64,000 nt of DNA from CAVRCA01 sp963719345 (GTDB lineage: Bacteria; Pseudomonadota; Alphaproteobacteria; Acetobacterales; Acetobacteraceae): contig CAVRCA010000007.1 in NCBI GenBank assembly GCA_963719345.1, positions 124,001 to 188,000 on the forward strand. Reading direction: 5' to 3'. The number at the start of each line of letters is the position of its first letter. Within the stretch, counting starts at the first letter, position 1. The notes under the pieces are model-generated. The model was not told the DNA's origin. It did no database searches and was given only the letters and a program-made list of their open reading frames with translations. Position numbers and translations under genes: made by a program. Below are positions 45,864 through 54,452 of this stretch, one piece after another.

Positions 45864-46874
45864 ATGCGCGCACCCCTTCATGTCGCGGCCGTGGCGTTCG
45901 CCCTCGTGCTGGGCGGCGGCGCGCTGAGCGGCTGCGCTGACCGCATCGTCGCCTCCACGCTGGCCCCGGCGCACGCCGTCCCGGCGAAGGATGACGGCGC
46001 CTTCCTCATGCCGGACGGCGTCCGGCTCCCCTACCGGCAGTGGCTGCCGGCCGCCGGGGAGCCGTGGGCGGTGGTTTTGGCGCTGCACGGCATGAACGAC
46101 AGCCGGGATGCCTGGGAGATCCCGGCGCCCGATCTGGCCGCCGCCGGGATCGCCGTGTTTGCGCCGGACCAGCGCGGGTTCGGTGGCACGGCCACGCGCG
46201 GCCATTGGCCGAGCGAAGCCAGCCTGGTCTCGGACGCCGACCACATGGCGCGGTCCCTGCGCGCCCGCTATCCGCATGCCAGGCTGATCCTGATGGGGGA
46301 AAGCATGGGAGCCGCCGTGCTGATGTGTCTCGCGACGGCGCCGGACCCGCCACCGTCGGACGGCTACGTACTGGTCGCCCCGGCGGTCTGGGGCCGAGCG
46401 GAGATGAATTTATTCCTGCGTTCGTTGCTCTGGCTGGCCTCGAACCTGGTGCCCGAGATGGAACTGGGCGGGGCGCCGATCCGGATTACCGCGAGCAGCA
46501 ACTATCAGGCGCTGGTCCGGCTCTCCCGCGATCCGCTCACCTTGCGGCGGACCCGGGTCAGTTCCGTGCGCGGCCTGGTCGATCTGATGGACGCCGCTCT
46601 GGCCTCTGCGCCGCACGTCCACACCCCGGCCCTCTTCCTCTATGGCGGCAAGGACGAGTTGGTGCCCGACCGCGCCACCGCCGCCACCTGGTCGGCGTTG
46701 CCCCCGCAATTGCGCAAGGCATTTTATCCCGACGGCTATCACCTGCTGCTCCGCGACGTCGACCGCGCCAAGCCGATCGGCGACGTGATCGCCTGGATCC
46801 GTGATCCTGGGGCGCCGCTGCCCTCGGGAGCGGAGGGTGCGGCGGCGACCTGGCTGGCGGGGCGAGAGGACTGA
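45864..46874 (+). CDS. Alpha/beta hydrolase lipoprotein (monoacylglycerol lipase-like)
   Basis: A 336-residue lysophospholipase-like hydrolase. The signal sequence from ATG 45864 (MRAPLHVAAVAFALVLGGG) ends in the lipobox LSGC, so the protein is likely an anchored lipoprotein. An alternative ATG at 45819 would add 15 residues. Catalytic features are VVLALHGMNDSRDAW (oxyanion hole), LILMGESMGAAVLMCLATA (nucleophile elbow GESMG), LFLYGGKDELVPD (Asp) and FYPDGYHLLLRD (His). It hydrolyses acyl esters, probably lipids, at the membrane. It is divergent from the zinc-ribbon/polA operon and lies 42 bases upstream of tRNA-Arg. Confidence 0.9.
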   Translation: MRAPLHVAAVAFALVLGGGALSGCADRIVASTLAPAHAVPAKDDGAFLMPDGVRLPYRQWLPAAGEPWAVVLALHGMNDSRDAWEIPAPDLAAAGIAVFAPDQRGFGGTATRGHWPSEASLVSDADHMARSLRARYPHARLILMGESMGAAVLMCLATAPDPPPSDGYVLVAPAVWGRAEMNLFLRSLLWLASNLVPEMELGGAPIRITASSNYQALVRLSRDPLTLRRTRVSSVRGLVDLMDAALASAPHVHTPALFLYGGKDELVPDRATAATWSALPPQLRKAFYPDGYHLLLRDVDRAKPIGDVIAWIRDPGAPLPSGAEGAAATWLAGRED

Positions 46875-46916
46875 CCCTTCCCCAACCGCGCAATTCCGGG
46901 TATCAGCTTTTCCGCG

Positions 46917-46993
46917 GGACCCGTAGCTCAGCTGGATAGAGCGTCGCCCTCCGAAGGCGAAGGTCGCACGTTCGAATTGTGTCGGGTCCGCCA
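46917..46993 (+). tRNA. tRNA-Arg (anticodon CCG)
   Basis: A 77-base cloverleaf. The acceptor stem is GGACCCG with CGGGTCC, the D arm has GCTCAGCTGGATAGAGC and the anticodon stem is TCGCC/GGCGA around loop CTCCGAA, giving anticodon CCG. The T loop is TTCGAAT and the CCA end is encoded at 46991-46993. All stems pair; the T stem contains a G-T pair. Foreign and IS-rich DNA begins about 110 bases downstream, so this tRNA is a plausible integration site, though I found no repeat of its 3' end at the far side. Confidence 0.96.
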
Positions 46994-47115
46994 GTCATAC
47001 GGTATTATGTAGCACCTGCCACCACACGGCGAAGGCTGGTCGGGCTCGGCTGCCAGTCCGAGCTGTGACGGGGGGCTTTTCGCGCTGTTGTTTGGTACGG
47101 CAGTTCTAGAGGGTG

Positions 47116-47265
47116 TTATGCACCTTTCATCAGGTCTGCGGCGTGTTTAAGCATGTATCCGACGAAGGCGACGATGTGGAAGCCGGCCAGTGTTTCGGCA
47201 TATCGCTCGTAGTCCTTCACCAACCGACGACAGCGCGTGGCCCAGGCGAAGGATCGTTCCACCAC
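47116..47265 (-). pseudogene. IS5-family transposase, C-terminal part
   Basis: About 50 codons reading VVERSFAWATRCRRLVKDYE then RYAETLAGFHIVAFVGYMLK, the end of the IS5-group DDE domain with the catalytic Glu in VVERSFAW. It is separated from its N-terminal part by the IS1380 element. The stop is TAA at 47116-47118. Confidence 0.88.
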
Positions 47266-47269
47266 CTAG

Positions 47270-48928
47270 CCCGCATTTCTCACAGGCACCAAGCCTGACG
47301 GTTGTTTCTGGGGTTTGGGGCGGACGGGAGGCAGGGCGGGTGGTTATGCGGGACGGTGCGGGCTGGTGACCGCGGATTGGGGCGCGGTTGTCCGACGCGG
47401 CCACGCGCGGCTGCGTTGGTCGGGGTGATGTGGCCTTGCGGTGTCCGGTTCGTGGCGGCGCCAGATCATCGCAACCTGGCGTGCGCCAGCGCGAACTCGT
47501 GCTGGCATGGACAGCCCGTCGCCATTGCAACGCTGATCCGGCGCACACTGACGCGCACCAGCGCGCCGATCTTGAGCAGCCGCAGGCGGATCGTGCCGCA
47601 GGTCGCGGTGGCGAACTGGGTGTGCGCCAGCCCGATGCGCCGCAGCGCGCACAGCAGCACGTAGGCGGCGGCGGCAAACCACAGACGCAACTGATTGGCG
47701 CGCATCGTCGCCGTCGAGGTGCGATCGGCGAACAGGTTAAGCTGGCATTCCTTGATGCGGTTCTCCATCTCGCCACGGGCGCAGTAGATCTCCTCGTAGA
47801 GGTGCCGCGGGTGGGCGGCGGCGGCCTTCAGCGAGGTGACGACGAAGCGCGGATTGGCCTTGTCGCCGAGCCACTCGGCCTTGCCGACGACCCGCCGGCA
47901 CCGCGTCCAACTGTCCAGCGTCGACCACAGGAAATCGCGAAACCGGCGCGCCGGCTTGCCGGTGCCCTCGGCCTCGGTGCGCGCCTGGGCAAGCTCGCCC
48001 GCGATCGCCGCTTCGAGGCGCTCGTTGCGTGCCAGGCCGAACAGGAACTCGACGCGGTTGGCCTCGCACCATGCCATCAGCGCGTCACGGGCAAAACCGC
48101 TGTCGCCACGCAGCAGGATGCGGACGCGCGGCCAGCGGGCGCGGATGTGGCCGACAAGGCGGGCGATCTCCTCGGTGGCCCCCGCCGAGGCATCGATGTT
48201 GGAACGGCGCAGCCTGGCGGCGAGCAGATGCCGGCCGCAGAAGACGTAGAGCGGCAGGTAGCAGTAGCAATCGTAGTAGCCATGAAAGAACCTGCCTTCC
48301 TGATGGCCGTGCAGCGGGTCATCCGTGGCGTCGAGGTCGAGCGTGATCTGCTTCGGCCGGCTGGTGTGCGCGTCAAGGAACAGGTCGACGAACAGCGCCG
48401 CGATGGCGTCGGGACCGGCGGCAAGTTTGGCGTAGCGGGTCGGTTCGGGCCGGCTCAGTTCCAGCCGGTTCAGCGTCGATTTGCCGGCCAGCGGCGCACA
48501 GCCGGCGCGCCGCGCGGCGAGCTTGCCCGCGAGCGTGGCCATCACCGGGTCGTGGCGCAGCTGATCGTGGTCGGTCAGGTCTTCGTAGCCGAGCGCGAGG
48601 CCGACCACACGCTGCATCACCAGCGTCTCGACGTCATGCTCGATCAGCGCCGGATCGCGGGCGTCGGCGAAACAGGCGGCAAGCCGCCGGGTCAGCCCGA
48701 TGACGCGATCGGTCGCCCCCAGCAGCAGCGCCCCCGCATCCGAGGTGATGCGCCCGCCATCAAATCCGGCGACCACCGCGCGGCCTTCTACGCGTGCAAA
48801 CTCGAACAGCGGCGGGTTACACTCTGTCGGCACCGGGATCGCCTCCTGACCAGCGATAAGTCCTTCTCGCAAAAGAACTTTCGCCAATTCAGAGCCCCGA
48901 TGCACCTACCCAGTGTGAGAAATGCGGG
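47270..48928 (-). mobile_element. IS1380-family insertion sequence, complete
   Basis: A 1659-base element with 15-bp perfect inverted repeats CCCGCATTTCTCACA at 47270-47284 and its complement at 48914-48928. Both ends are flanked by CTAG (47266-47269, 48929-48932), a probable 4-bp target duplication; as CTAG is self-complementary it could also be the outermost part of the repeat. It encodes one intact transposase and sits inside the IS5 transposase gene. Size and layout are normal for IS1380, a family first described in Acetobacter. Confidence 0.92.
47466..48905 (-). CDS. IS1380-family transposase
   Basis: A 479-residue DDE transposase, intact. It has the N-terminal DGGRITSDAGALLLGATDRV, the first catalytic Asp in KQITLDLDATDDPLHGHQEG, the second in RILLRGDSGFARDALMAWCE, and the Glu in EIYCARGEMENRIKECQLNL. 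These motifs define IS1380 (DDE_Tnp_1-related) transposases. It is the only gene of the element and is probably functional. Confidence 0.95.
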   Translation of the reverse strand: MHRGSELAKVLLREGLIAGQEAIPVPTECNPPLFEFARVEGRAVVAGFDGGRITSDAGALLLGATDRVIGLTRRLAACFADARDPALIEHDVETLVMQRVVGLALGYEDLTDHDQLRHDPVMATLAGKLAARRAGCAPLAGKSTLNRLELSRPEPTRYAKLAAGPDAIAALFVDLFLDAHTSRPKQITLDLDATDDPLHGHQEGRFFHGYYDCYCYLPLYVFCGRHLLAARLRRSNIDASAGATEEIARLVGHIRARWPRVRILLRGDSGFARDALMAWCEANRVEFLFGLARNERLEAAIAGELAQARTEAEGTGKPARRFRDFLWSTLDSWTRCRRVVGKAEWLGDKANPRFVVTSLKAAAAHPRHLYEEIYCARGEMENRIKECQLNLFADRTSTATMRANQLRLWFAAAAYVLLCALRRIGLAHTQFATATCGTIRLRLLKIGALVRVSVRRISVAMATGCPCQHEFALAHARLR

Positions 48929-49594
48929 CTAGCGTCGGGGCAGCAGGACAAAGCCACGCTTTGCTTCGGGCAGTTTGACGATGTGCAGCGCGATGCCCTC
49001 GGCTGCTGCTGCATCGGCGGCAGTCTCGCCGGTGTAGCCCTGATCGACATAGGCGAGGCTGACGCTGTCGCCGGTTGCGTCCTGGATATCGGCGGCCAGA
49101 CGCCCGACTGCGGCCCGGTCGCCGACATCGGCCGGGGTGACGTGCAGGGCAAGCAGGTGTCCGAGCGTGTCAACGGCCATATGCACCTTCGACCCGCGCT
49201 TGCGCTTGGCGCCGTCGTAGCCGGCGCGGGTGCCGCTCTCTGGCGTCGAGCGCAGGGTGCGGCTGTCGATGATGGCCGCCGTCGGCTCCTCTGGCCGACC
49301 GGCGGCCAAGCGCAGCAGGGCGCGAAGGTCCTGCGCCAGGGCCTCAAAGCACCCCGACGCCAGCCAGCGTTGGGATTGCTGATACACCGCAGCCCAAGGT
49401 GGGAAGTCGTTCGGCATGGCGCGCCAGGCGATACCGTAGCGGATCACGTAGCGAAGGGCGTTGAACAGCTCCCGCAAGGCGTGATCGCGCTGGGGGGCCG
49501 CCTCGGTCATCAGGGTCACATACGGGACAACCAGCGACCACTCCTCGTCGCTGACGTCAGACGGATAGGGCTTGCGAAGCGGGGCGGGACACAT
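48929..49594 (-). pseudogene. IS5-family transposase, N-terminal part
   Basis: The 221 residues include the N-terminal DUF4096-like PYPSDVSDEEWSLVVPYVTL, IRYGIAWRAMPNDFPPWAAV and the first Asp in TAAIIDSRTLRSTPESGTRA. The second-Asp region is VSLAYVDQGYTGETAADAAA. It ends at a TAG formed by the CTAG at the IS1380 junction; the catalytic Glu is in the separated C-terminal part. It cannot yield an active enzyme. Confidence 0.92.
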
Positions 49595-49638
49595 TCATTC
49601 CCATTAAGCCCAAGCCTCGCGAAAGTACATAACACCCT

Positions 49639-50036
49639 CTAGTCGGCCCAGAAGCTCACGTGATCCACCTTGATGCTGACTTTGGCGGCGTCAGTTCCCG
49701 CAACAAGCATGTCGTACAACGTGGTGGGTCCGTTGGGGCCCGGGGCGATCTGATACAGGTCGCCCACGAACCCCGTAGCATGAGCGATGTCGTTGCCGGC
49801 AAATCTGTAAGTCAGGCAACCGATGATGCTCAAGTGGGCCGGATACGACGCCTGAGTGGCGCGGAGTTTCGCGACTTGGGCGCCCAGCTCGTCGAGTGGA
49901 ACCTGGAGGGTGATTTCGTCGCTGCCTCCGCCATCCTGCGGGAACACGATTCCCCCAACGGGGACTCCATTTCTCAACTTGTCTGCTTCGCAAGTCCGTG
50001 TGGGGAATGGACCCACTCCCATGACAAAGACGTGGG
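49639..50036 (-). pseudogene. Unrecognised gene fragment caught between IS5 and IS3
   Basis: About 130 codons (HVFVMGVGPFPTRTCEADKL ... KVSIKVDHVSFWAD) with coding-like composition. The start lies inside the IS3 end at 50037, so the true N-terminus has been removed, and the stop TAG is created by or coincides with the CTAG at the IS5 junction. Strand-rich text such as DEITLQVPLDELGAQVAKLR and IIGCLTYRFAGNDIAHATGF suggests a beta-rich soluble protein. I do not recognise the family. The apparent ATG at 50109 is in IS sequence. Confidence 0.55.
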
Positions 50037-50086
50037 TGAACCGCACCGGGTTTGCCGGAGGCTCCAACCCTTGAGAGGATGGAGCG

Positions 50087-50416
50087 ATGAGCACTCCAAC
50101 GACGAACAAGTTCTCAGTAGAGGTTCGGTCTCGAGCCGTGCGTATGGTGTTTGACCATCAGGCGGAGCACCCGTCGCAATGGGCGGCGATCAACTCGATC
50201 GCGGGCAAGATCGGCTGCACGGGCGAGACGCTGCGAAGTTGGGTGCGCCGGTCCGAGCGTGACCAGGGGCTGCGGGCCGGTCCGACAACGCAGGACGGCG
50301 AGCGGATCAAGGCCCTGGAGCGCGAGAACCGGGAACTGCGCCAGGCCAACGAGATCCTGCGTAAGGCGTCGGCGTATTTTGCCCAGGCGGAGCTCGACCG
50401 CCCATTCAAGCGATGA
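50087..50416 (+). CDS. IS3-family OrfA (helix-turn-helix protein)
   Basis: A 109-residue IS3 OrfA. The helix-turn-helix covers FSVEVRSRAVRMVFDHQAEH and KIGCTGETLRSWVRRSERDQ, and the C-terminal leucine-zipper part is IKALERENRELRQANEILRK. It overlaps the start of orfB by four bases, where programmed frameshifting would normally make the OrfAB transposase. With orfB truncated, it can at best act as a regulator of related elements. Confidence 0.92.
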   Translation: MSTPTTNKFSVEVRSRAVRMVFDHQAEHPSQWAAINSIAGKIGCTGETLRSWVRRSERDQGLRAGPTTQDGERIKALERENRELRQANEILRKASAYFAQAELDRPFKR

Positions 50417-50665
50417 TCGCGTTGATCGACGATCATCGCGCGACGTATGGGGTCGAGCCGATCTGCCGCGTGTTGCGGATCGCCCCATCCACCTACCGTG
50501 TAGTGCGAGGAGCCGCGCCTACTCGGCGAACGCATGGCGTGCCGCGTGCTGGGACAGCACAGGTCGACGCAGCGCAAGGCGCCGACGAGATCCGACGACG
50601 AGGCGGCGCTGAGGGAGGACATCATTGCGCTGCAAGGGAGTGTAGCCGCTACGGCTACCGGCGGA
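50413..50665 (+). pseudogene. IS3-family orfB remnants (two different elements)
   Basis: From 50413 the sequence reads MIALIDDHRATYGVEPICRV then LRIAPSTY, the start of the orfB that belongs with the upstream orfA. It diverges at about 50500. From about 50534 another frame reads MACRVLGQHRSTQRKAP and, after a further shift, SRYGYRRS, which is the N-terminal region of a different IS3 orfB. No catalytic DDE domain remains. It is a junction scar between two degraded IS3 copies. Confidence 0.72.
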
Positions 50666-50690
50666 GCAAGGAGCCTAGCGGCCGCTTGAT

Positions 50691-51207
50691 GCAACTGCAC
50701 CTTCACCGAGAGCGGCCGCCTCGGTTTGGCACGCCTTGTATTGTCCGTTCTCCTACGATGCGAGGTAGCCACGGTCGCTCTGGCCGACATCGCGTTTTCG
50801 GACACGGGTCGGACACAGCTGCGACGCCTACGGAGCGATGCTCAGCGACAGAAGCTAAGTTGCTGACAACTGTGAAAGATTTGGTTGCGGGGGCAGGAAC
50901 TGACCGACGGTTGACTCCCTGCATGATCCTTTGTTGAGCCGACCGGCCGGCTCCACGACCCGCCTCCAAGCCCTCCCGTACCGACCGCTCCTTAACTTGC
51001 CCGCATAGATATCTGTGCTCGGAAGTTGGTCGCGTGGAGCACAATGAAAAGGGCCGGGAATTTCGGAATGGCTGGGGGACCTGGAAGGTAAGTTGCCGTC
51101 CAGATTTCCAATAATCAACAGCATGAGGCCACCGCGAAGGCTGATTCTGTATCACCGCCATGTTCCACTTGGCAACGCCGCCGACGGATGGCTAGACATA
51201 CGAAAGT
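50691..51207. other. Non-coding or unrecognisable stretch between IS3 remnant and DUF3883-type gene
   Basis: About 515 bases, lower in GC than the chromosomal part of the window. Open frames present on the minus strand have no recognisable domain and composition unlike genes. I see no IS end, RNA gene or clear promoter, although the promoter of the gene at 51208/51226 must lie near the right edge. Confidence 0.45.
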
Positions 51208-52035
51208 ATGGACCTGGAGCCGAGTATGGCCGAGTTGCTGGCAGTTAAAAGGTTGACAGCTTCGGATTTAACCTTCTTCGAGCGCCTGTTTCGCACGGTG
51301 AATGCTGGCAATCAGAAGGGTATTAACTTGAACGCCGACGTGCTGACTGGCGTTCTTTATCCCGATCTTGCCGCCGTAGCGGCCGCTCAGCCTGACGGGG
51401 AGATTAGCTTCCCTCTGACCATCCTCGGCCCGGATGCAGCCGGAAGTTACCGCGTGCGCCGTAAAATCGTTAAGGGCGGCACCTATAAGAACTGGCGATT
51501 AAACGGTGAATTCATCTACGACCCAGATGGGGGGCCGGGTCGCTTCGACACTATGCGGCCAGGAGACCTTGCCGTCTTCGGCTTCGACGGACGCCCGGGC
51601 CCCGATGCGGTTACGCTGGTGCTGCTATCAGCTCACGCCAGTGAGGACGCCGCCCTGCACGCGAACCTAGCTCCCCTCGTCGCTGGCAAGAGCATGGCTC
51701 CCGTTTTGGCCGAGCGCCTGCGGGCCGCACTGCGATCTACTGGCGCTGCGCCTGAGCATCCGCTTTCAGTCCTGGCCCGTGATCCCGAGGATGAGCTTGC
51801 GCTTGAGGACGCGGCTCTTGGAGGGACCAAGGGGGTCCGCAGTCTGCGGAGGAGGCGTAGGGCAAGGCCCATCTCTCCGTCCGAGCTACAGCGGGCTAAA
51901 AAGGCGGCCGCTCAAACCGGCGCGGACGGCGAGGCACTCGTCGACGCCTACCTCCAGGCGATCGGCAACCCCGGCGGAGATGCCGAACATACTGAGGTGG
52001 TCCCGCCCGTCTGGACAGTCTGGCGGCTTGGATAA
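51208..52035 (+). pseudogene. Restriction-associated DUF3883-type protein, truncated by IS3
   Basis: The first about 262 residues are chromosomal. They begin VKRLTASDLTFFERLFRTVN and INLNADVLTGVLYPDLAAVA, a domain resembling the EcoRII-N/effector-like part found with restriction and helicase genes. They continue KIVKGGTYKNWRLNGEFIYD and the linker RRRRRARPISPSELQRAKKA, then enter TGADGEALVDAYLQA, the usual opening of a DUF3883 nuclease-like domain. The IS3 terminal repeat starts at 51993, so the DUF3883 domain itself is lost and the last 14 codons are IS-derived. Start may be ATG 51208 or, by family similarity, ATG 51226. It was probably part of a DNA-defence operon. Confidence 0.68.
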
Positions 52036-52053
52036 GCTTGGTTCTGGTTATCG

Positions 52054-52908
52054 TCAGGCCGCCAGTTTCTCCATCCGGCTTGCCCCGTATGCCTCGTCAG
52101 GCGTGCGCCCGGCCAGGGTCGAATGCGGCCGCCTGGCATTGTAGTAGCTGATCCATCGGGAAAGCCCGGCTCGCAGCTCGGAGCCGGTCTCGAAGGCGTG
52201 CAGGTAGACGCACTCGTATTTCAGGCTGCGCCAAAGCCGCTCGATGAACACATTGTCCATCCAGCGCCCCCGCCCGTCCATGGAGATGCGGATCCCGGCT
52301 TCCCGCAGCACGCCGGTGAACCGCGGCGAGGTGAATTGGCTTCCCTGGTCGGTGTTGAAGATCTCCGGCCTGCCGAACCGCGCCAACGCCTCCTCCAGTG
52401 CCTCAAGACAGAATTCCACGTCCATCGTGTTCGACACGCGCCAGGACAGCACCTTGCGCGTCGACCAGTCCATCACCGCGACCAGGTAGAGGAAGCCGCG
52501 GCGCATCGGGATGTAGGTCAGGTCCGCGCACCAGACCTGGTTCGGCCGTTCAATGACCATGTCCCGCAGCAGATACGGATAGACCCGGTGCTCGGGATGC
52601 GGAACCGTCGTGCGTGGCCGCTGGTAGATCGGCACCAGCCCCATCTTGGCCATGAGCCGCCGGACGCGCTTGCGGCCGATGGCGAAGCCCTCGCGCCGCA
52701 GATGCCGCACCATCTGCCGCGACCCATACCACGGCGTCTCCAGGAATTGCGCATCGATCAGCCGCATCAGCTCCAGGTTCAGCGGCGTTTCCCCGGCAGG
52801 CTGGCGGTACAACCCGGACCGGCTGATCGATACCAGCTCGCATTGACGCGCCACGGACAGGCCGGAGTGGTCGGGCTCGATCATCTGACGCCTCCGATCG
52901 AGGCTCAT
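52054..52908 (-). CDS. IS3-family OrfB transposase (DDE)
   Basis: A 284-residue IS3 integrase-type transposase. It has the HTH_21 domain (TPWYGSRQMVRHLRREGFAI), first Asp in RPNQVWCADLTYIPMRRGFL, second Asp in PEIFNTDQGSQFTSPRFTGV and Glu in DNVFIERLWRSLKYECVYLH, ending HSTLAGRTPDEAYGASRMEK. The ATG at 52908 overlaps the orfA stop (ATGA); a frameshift would generate the OrfAB fusion. The catalytic triad is complete, so the element may be active. Confidence 0.93.
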   Translation of the reverse strand: MSLDRRRQMIEPDHSGLSVARQCELVSISRSGLYRQPAGETPLNLELMRLIDAQFLETPWYGSRQMVRHLRREGFAIGRKRVRRLMAKMGLVPIYQRPRTTVPHPEHRVYPYLLRDMVIERPNQVWCADLTYIPMRRGFLYLVAVMDWSTRKVLSWRVSNTMDVEFCLEALEEALARFGRPEIFNTDQGSQFTSPRFTGVLREAGIRISMDGRGRWMDNVFIERLWRSLKYECVYLHAFETGSELRAGLSRWISYYNARRPHSTLAGRTPDEAYGASRMEKLAA

Positions 52909-53195
52909 CGACCGGACGCTTTCGCCAAAAAATCCCGTTCCACCAGCAACTGCCCGATCTTCGCATGCAGCTTCTCCACTTCCGCCTCGGTCGATTTCGC
53001 CGCCTCCTGCGCCTCCGCCTTGCCGGAGAACACCGAGGTAAGCCCTTCCATGGCCTGCCTCTTCCACTCACCGACCATGGTCTGGTGAATGCCGTGCTTG
53101 GTCGCCAACTGCGCTGCCGTCAGCTCACCCCGCAACGCCTCCAGCGCCACCCGCGCCTTGAACTCAGCCGAATACCGCTTTCGCTTGCCCGTCAT
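52905..53195 (-). CDS. IS3-family OrfA
   Basis: A 96-residue helix-turn-helix protein: KRKRYSAEFKARVALEALRG, ELTAAQLATKHGIHQTMVGE, then a coiled-coil tail AKSTEAEVEKLHAKIGQLLV. This is the standard IS3 OrfA layout. It sits directly upstream of orfB with overlapping stop and start codons. Confidence 0.93.
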   Translation of the reverse strand: MTGKRKRYSAEFKARVALEALRGELTAAQLATKHGIHQTMVGEWKRQAMEGLTSVFSGKAEAQEAAKSTEAEVEKLHAKIGQLLVERDFLAKASGR

Positions 53196-53255
53196 CAGGT
53201 CCGTCCTTCAGGAGCGAACCGAGCTTATCCGCCTGTCCGAAATTCGGGGGCCACC

Positions 53256-54431
53256 TCAGTGTAGGGCGGCACCATCTGACGGTAGAGTTTCTTCCAGATG
53301 GCGGTGCCCCGACGGAGTCCCTCGGCGTCCGGCTTCCGCCTCGAAGAGCCGAGTAGCAACCGCGTGTGCCTCGGGATATTCTGCTCCTTCTGGCATAGCC
53401 TTGAAGATGGCGCCATCCCTTGGGAGATATCGGATTAGGTGATCCTCGACACCTTCTCCCGCCTCGAACCCCGGCCATTCCCGCAGCATTCGTGCGTAGT
53501 CCGAGGGCTCAGTCTCGCTTCTGTAGCGGACGAATGTATCCGGTCCTGGGCGCCTCGCGCCGCGACGCACCCCGTCGCCGTCGATGCTGGGGAGATCACT
53601 GATCGCTTGCTCTGCTGTCACAGCGAATGGCAGCTCAGGCGTGCCCAAGTGTGCGTGCTGATATCCTGCACCCCCGATCAAGTCTACAAACCGCAGCGCG
53701 ACCGCACGAGTTCCCGCGTACCCCGGTGGCAGGACCATGTGGTTAGTCGCCTTAGGGAATGAAGGAAGAATGGCCAGTTCACAGCGATAAGCGACCAGGA
53801 ACACCCGATCCCGCATCTGCGGGATCCCATGGAAGGCGGCATTAATGAGACTATACCGGGCGTTGTAGCCCGAACCATCAAGTAGCTCGACTATCTCCTC
53901 CATGACGTTGTGGCCAGCTTGATTGAGGATGTCGGGCACATTCTCCATGACAAGCGCGAGAGGCCGGAGCTTGTTAATGTATTGAATATAGCGCAGGTAG
54001 AGGTTCCGTCGCGGGTCCACCTTGAAGGCCTCAGGGTGGTCCGCAATCTCCCTGAGTTTGGCCCGACCTACGCGGGCGTACGCCTGACATGGTGGGCCTC
54101 CGACGAGGACATCCACAGCATCCTCCACGCCGCCCAATGCGAGTTCCTCGCACACTTCCTCCGGCTCAATGGATGTGATGTCGCGCGGTCGTGCGTGCGC
54201 CTCCAGGCTCTCAGTGTCAGCCCGATGGAAGTTCCTCGCGTGGCTGAGCGCTGCGAGTTTGTCGATCTCCATAGCGGCCGAGATCTCGAAGCCAGCACGC
54301 TGAAACCCAAGGCTGATGCCGCCACATCCAGAAAAGAGATCAAGGACGCGAGGGCGGCCGCCGTTCGCAAGGCGACGCAGCTTGCGCGCAAGCGCCTTGT
54401 CATTGATCAGCGGGTCCACTCTCATGTCCAT
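53256..54431 (-). pseudogene. DNA (cytosine-5) methyltransferase, truncated by IS3 and frameshifted
   Basis: Contains motif I (PRVLDLFSGCGGISLGFQRA), motif IV with the catalytic Cys (VDVLVGGPPCQAYARVG), motif VI (LALVMENVPDILNQAGHNVM) and motif VIII (FHGIPQMRDRVFLVAY). Near 53315 one base disturbs the frame: the continuing sequence GTAIWKKLYRQMVPPYTEV is only in the next frame. Immediately after it the IS3 terminal repeat (53258) begins. The C-terminal motifs IX and X needed for target recognition closure are absent. It therefore cannot be a normal methyltransferase. It lies 21 bases after vsr on the same strand, the usual dcm-vsr pairing. Confidence 0.85.
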
Positions 54432-54452
54432 TGCGCAGTCTCCGCACGGCGG

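Larger units (their letters stand above)
47110..49638 (-). mobile_element. IS5-family element interrupted by an IS1380-family element
   Basis: The outer ends are inverted repeats AGGGTGTTATGCAC (47110 onward) and the reverse complement ending CATAACACCCT at 49638. CTAG flanks both sides (47106-47109 and 49639-49642), fitting the 4-bp YTAR target of IS5-group elements. The transposase is on the minus strand and is split: the N-terminal part is at 48929-49594 and the C-terminal part at 47116-47265. Removing the inserted IS1380 leaves an element of about 870 bases, near the usual IS5-group size. The interrupted copy cannot make its own full transposase. Confidence 0.9.
50037..50665 (+). mobile_element. 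IS3-family remnant (left end, orfA, broken orfB)
   Basis: The left end begins TGAACCGCACCGGGTTTGCC at 50037, an IS3-family terminal repeat. orfA (50087-50416) is intact. orfB keeps only its first codons and then gives way to a second, unrelated IS3 orfB piece (around 50520-50665). No matching right terminal repeat is found, so the element has lost its right side by deletion or recombination. Confidence 0.8.
51993..53258 (-). mobile_element. IS3-family element, complete, without target duplication
   Basis: The termini share TGAGGTGG[T/C]CCC at the outer edge and GGATAAGCTYGGTTC further in (left 51993-52044, right 53216-53258). The length is 1266 bases with orfA and orfB on the minus strand. 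The bases just outside (TAC on the left, GTG on the right) do not match, so no 3-bp duplication is visible. Both flanking genes are truncated at the junctions, which fits an insertion followed by an adjacent deletion or recombination between two copies. Confidence 0.85.

Noticed and set aside
46917..47109. Attachment-site duplication of the tRNA-Arg 3' end
   Set aside because: I looked for the CGGGTCCGCCA end or T-loop text again in the island and found none; an att repeat cannot be claimed.
50703..51161. 152-codon minus-strand frame between the IS3 remnant and the DUF3883-type gene
   Set aside because: No recognisable motif, poor start context and composition unlike the neighbouring genes.
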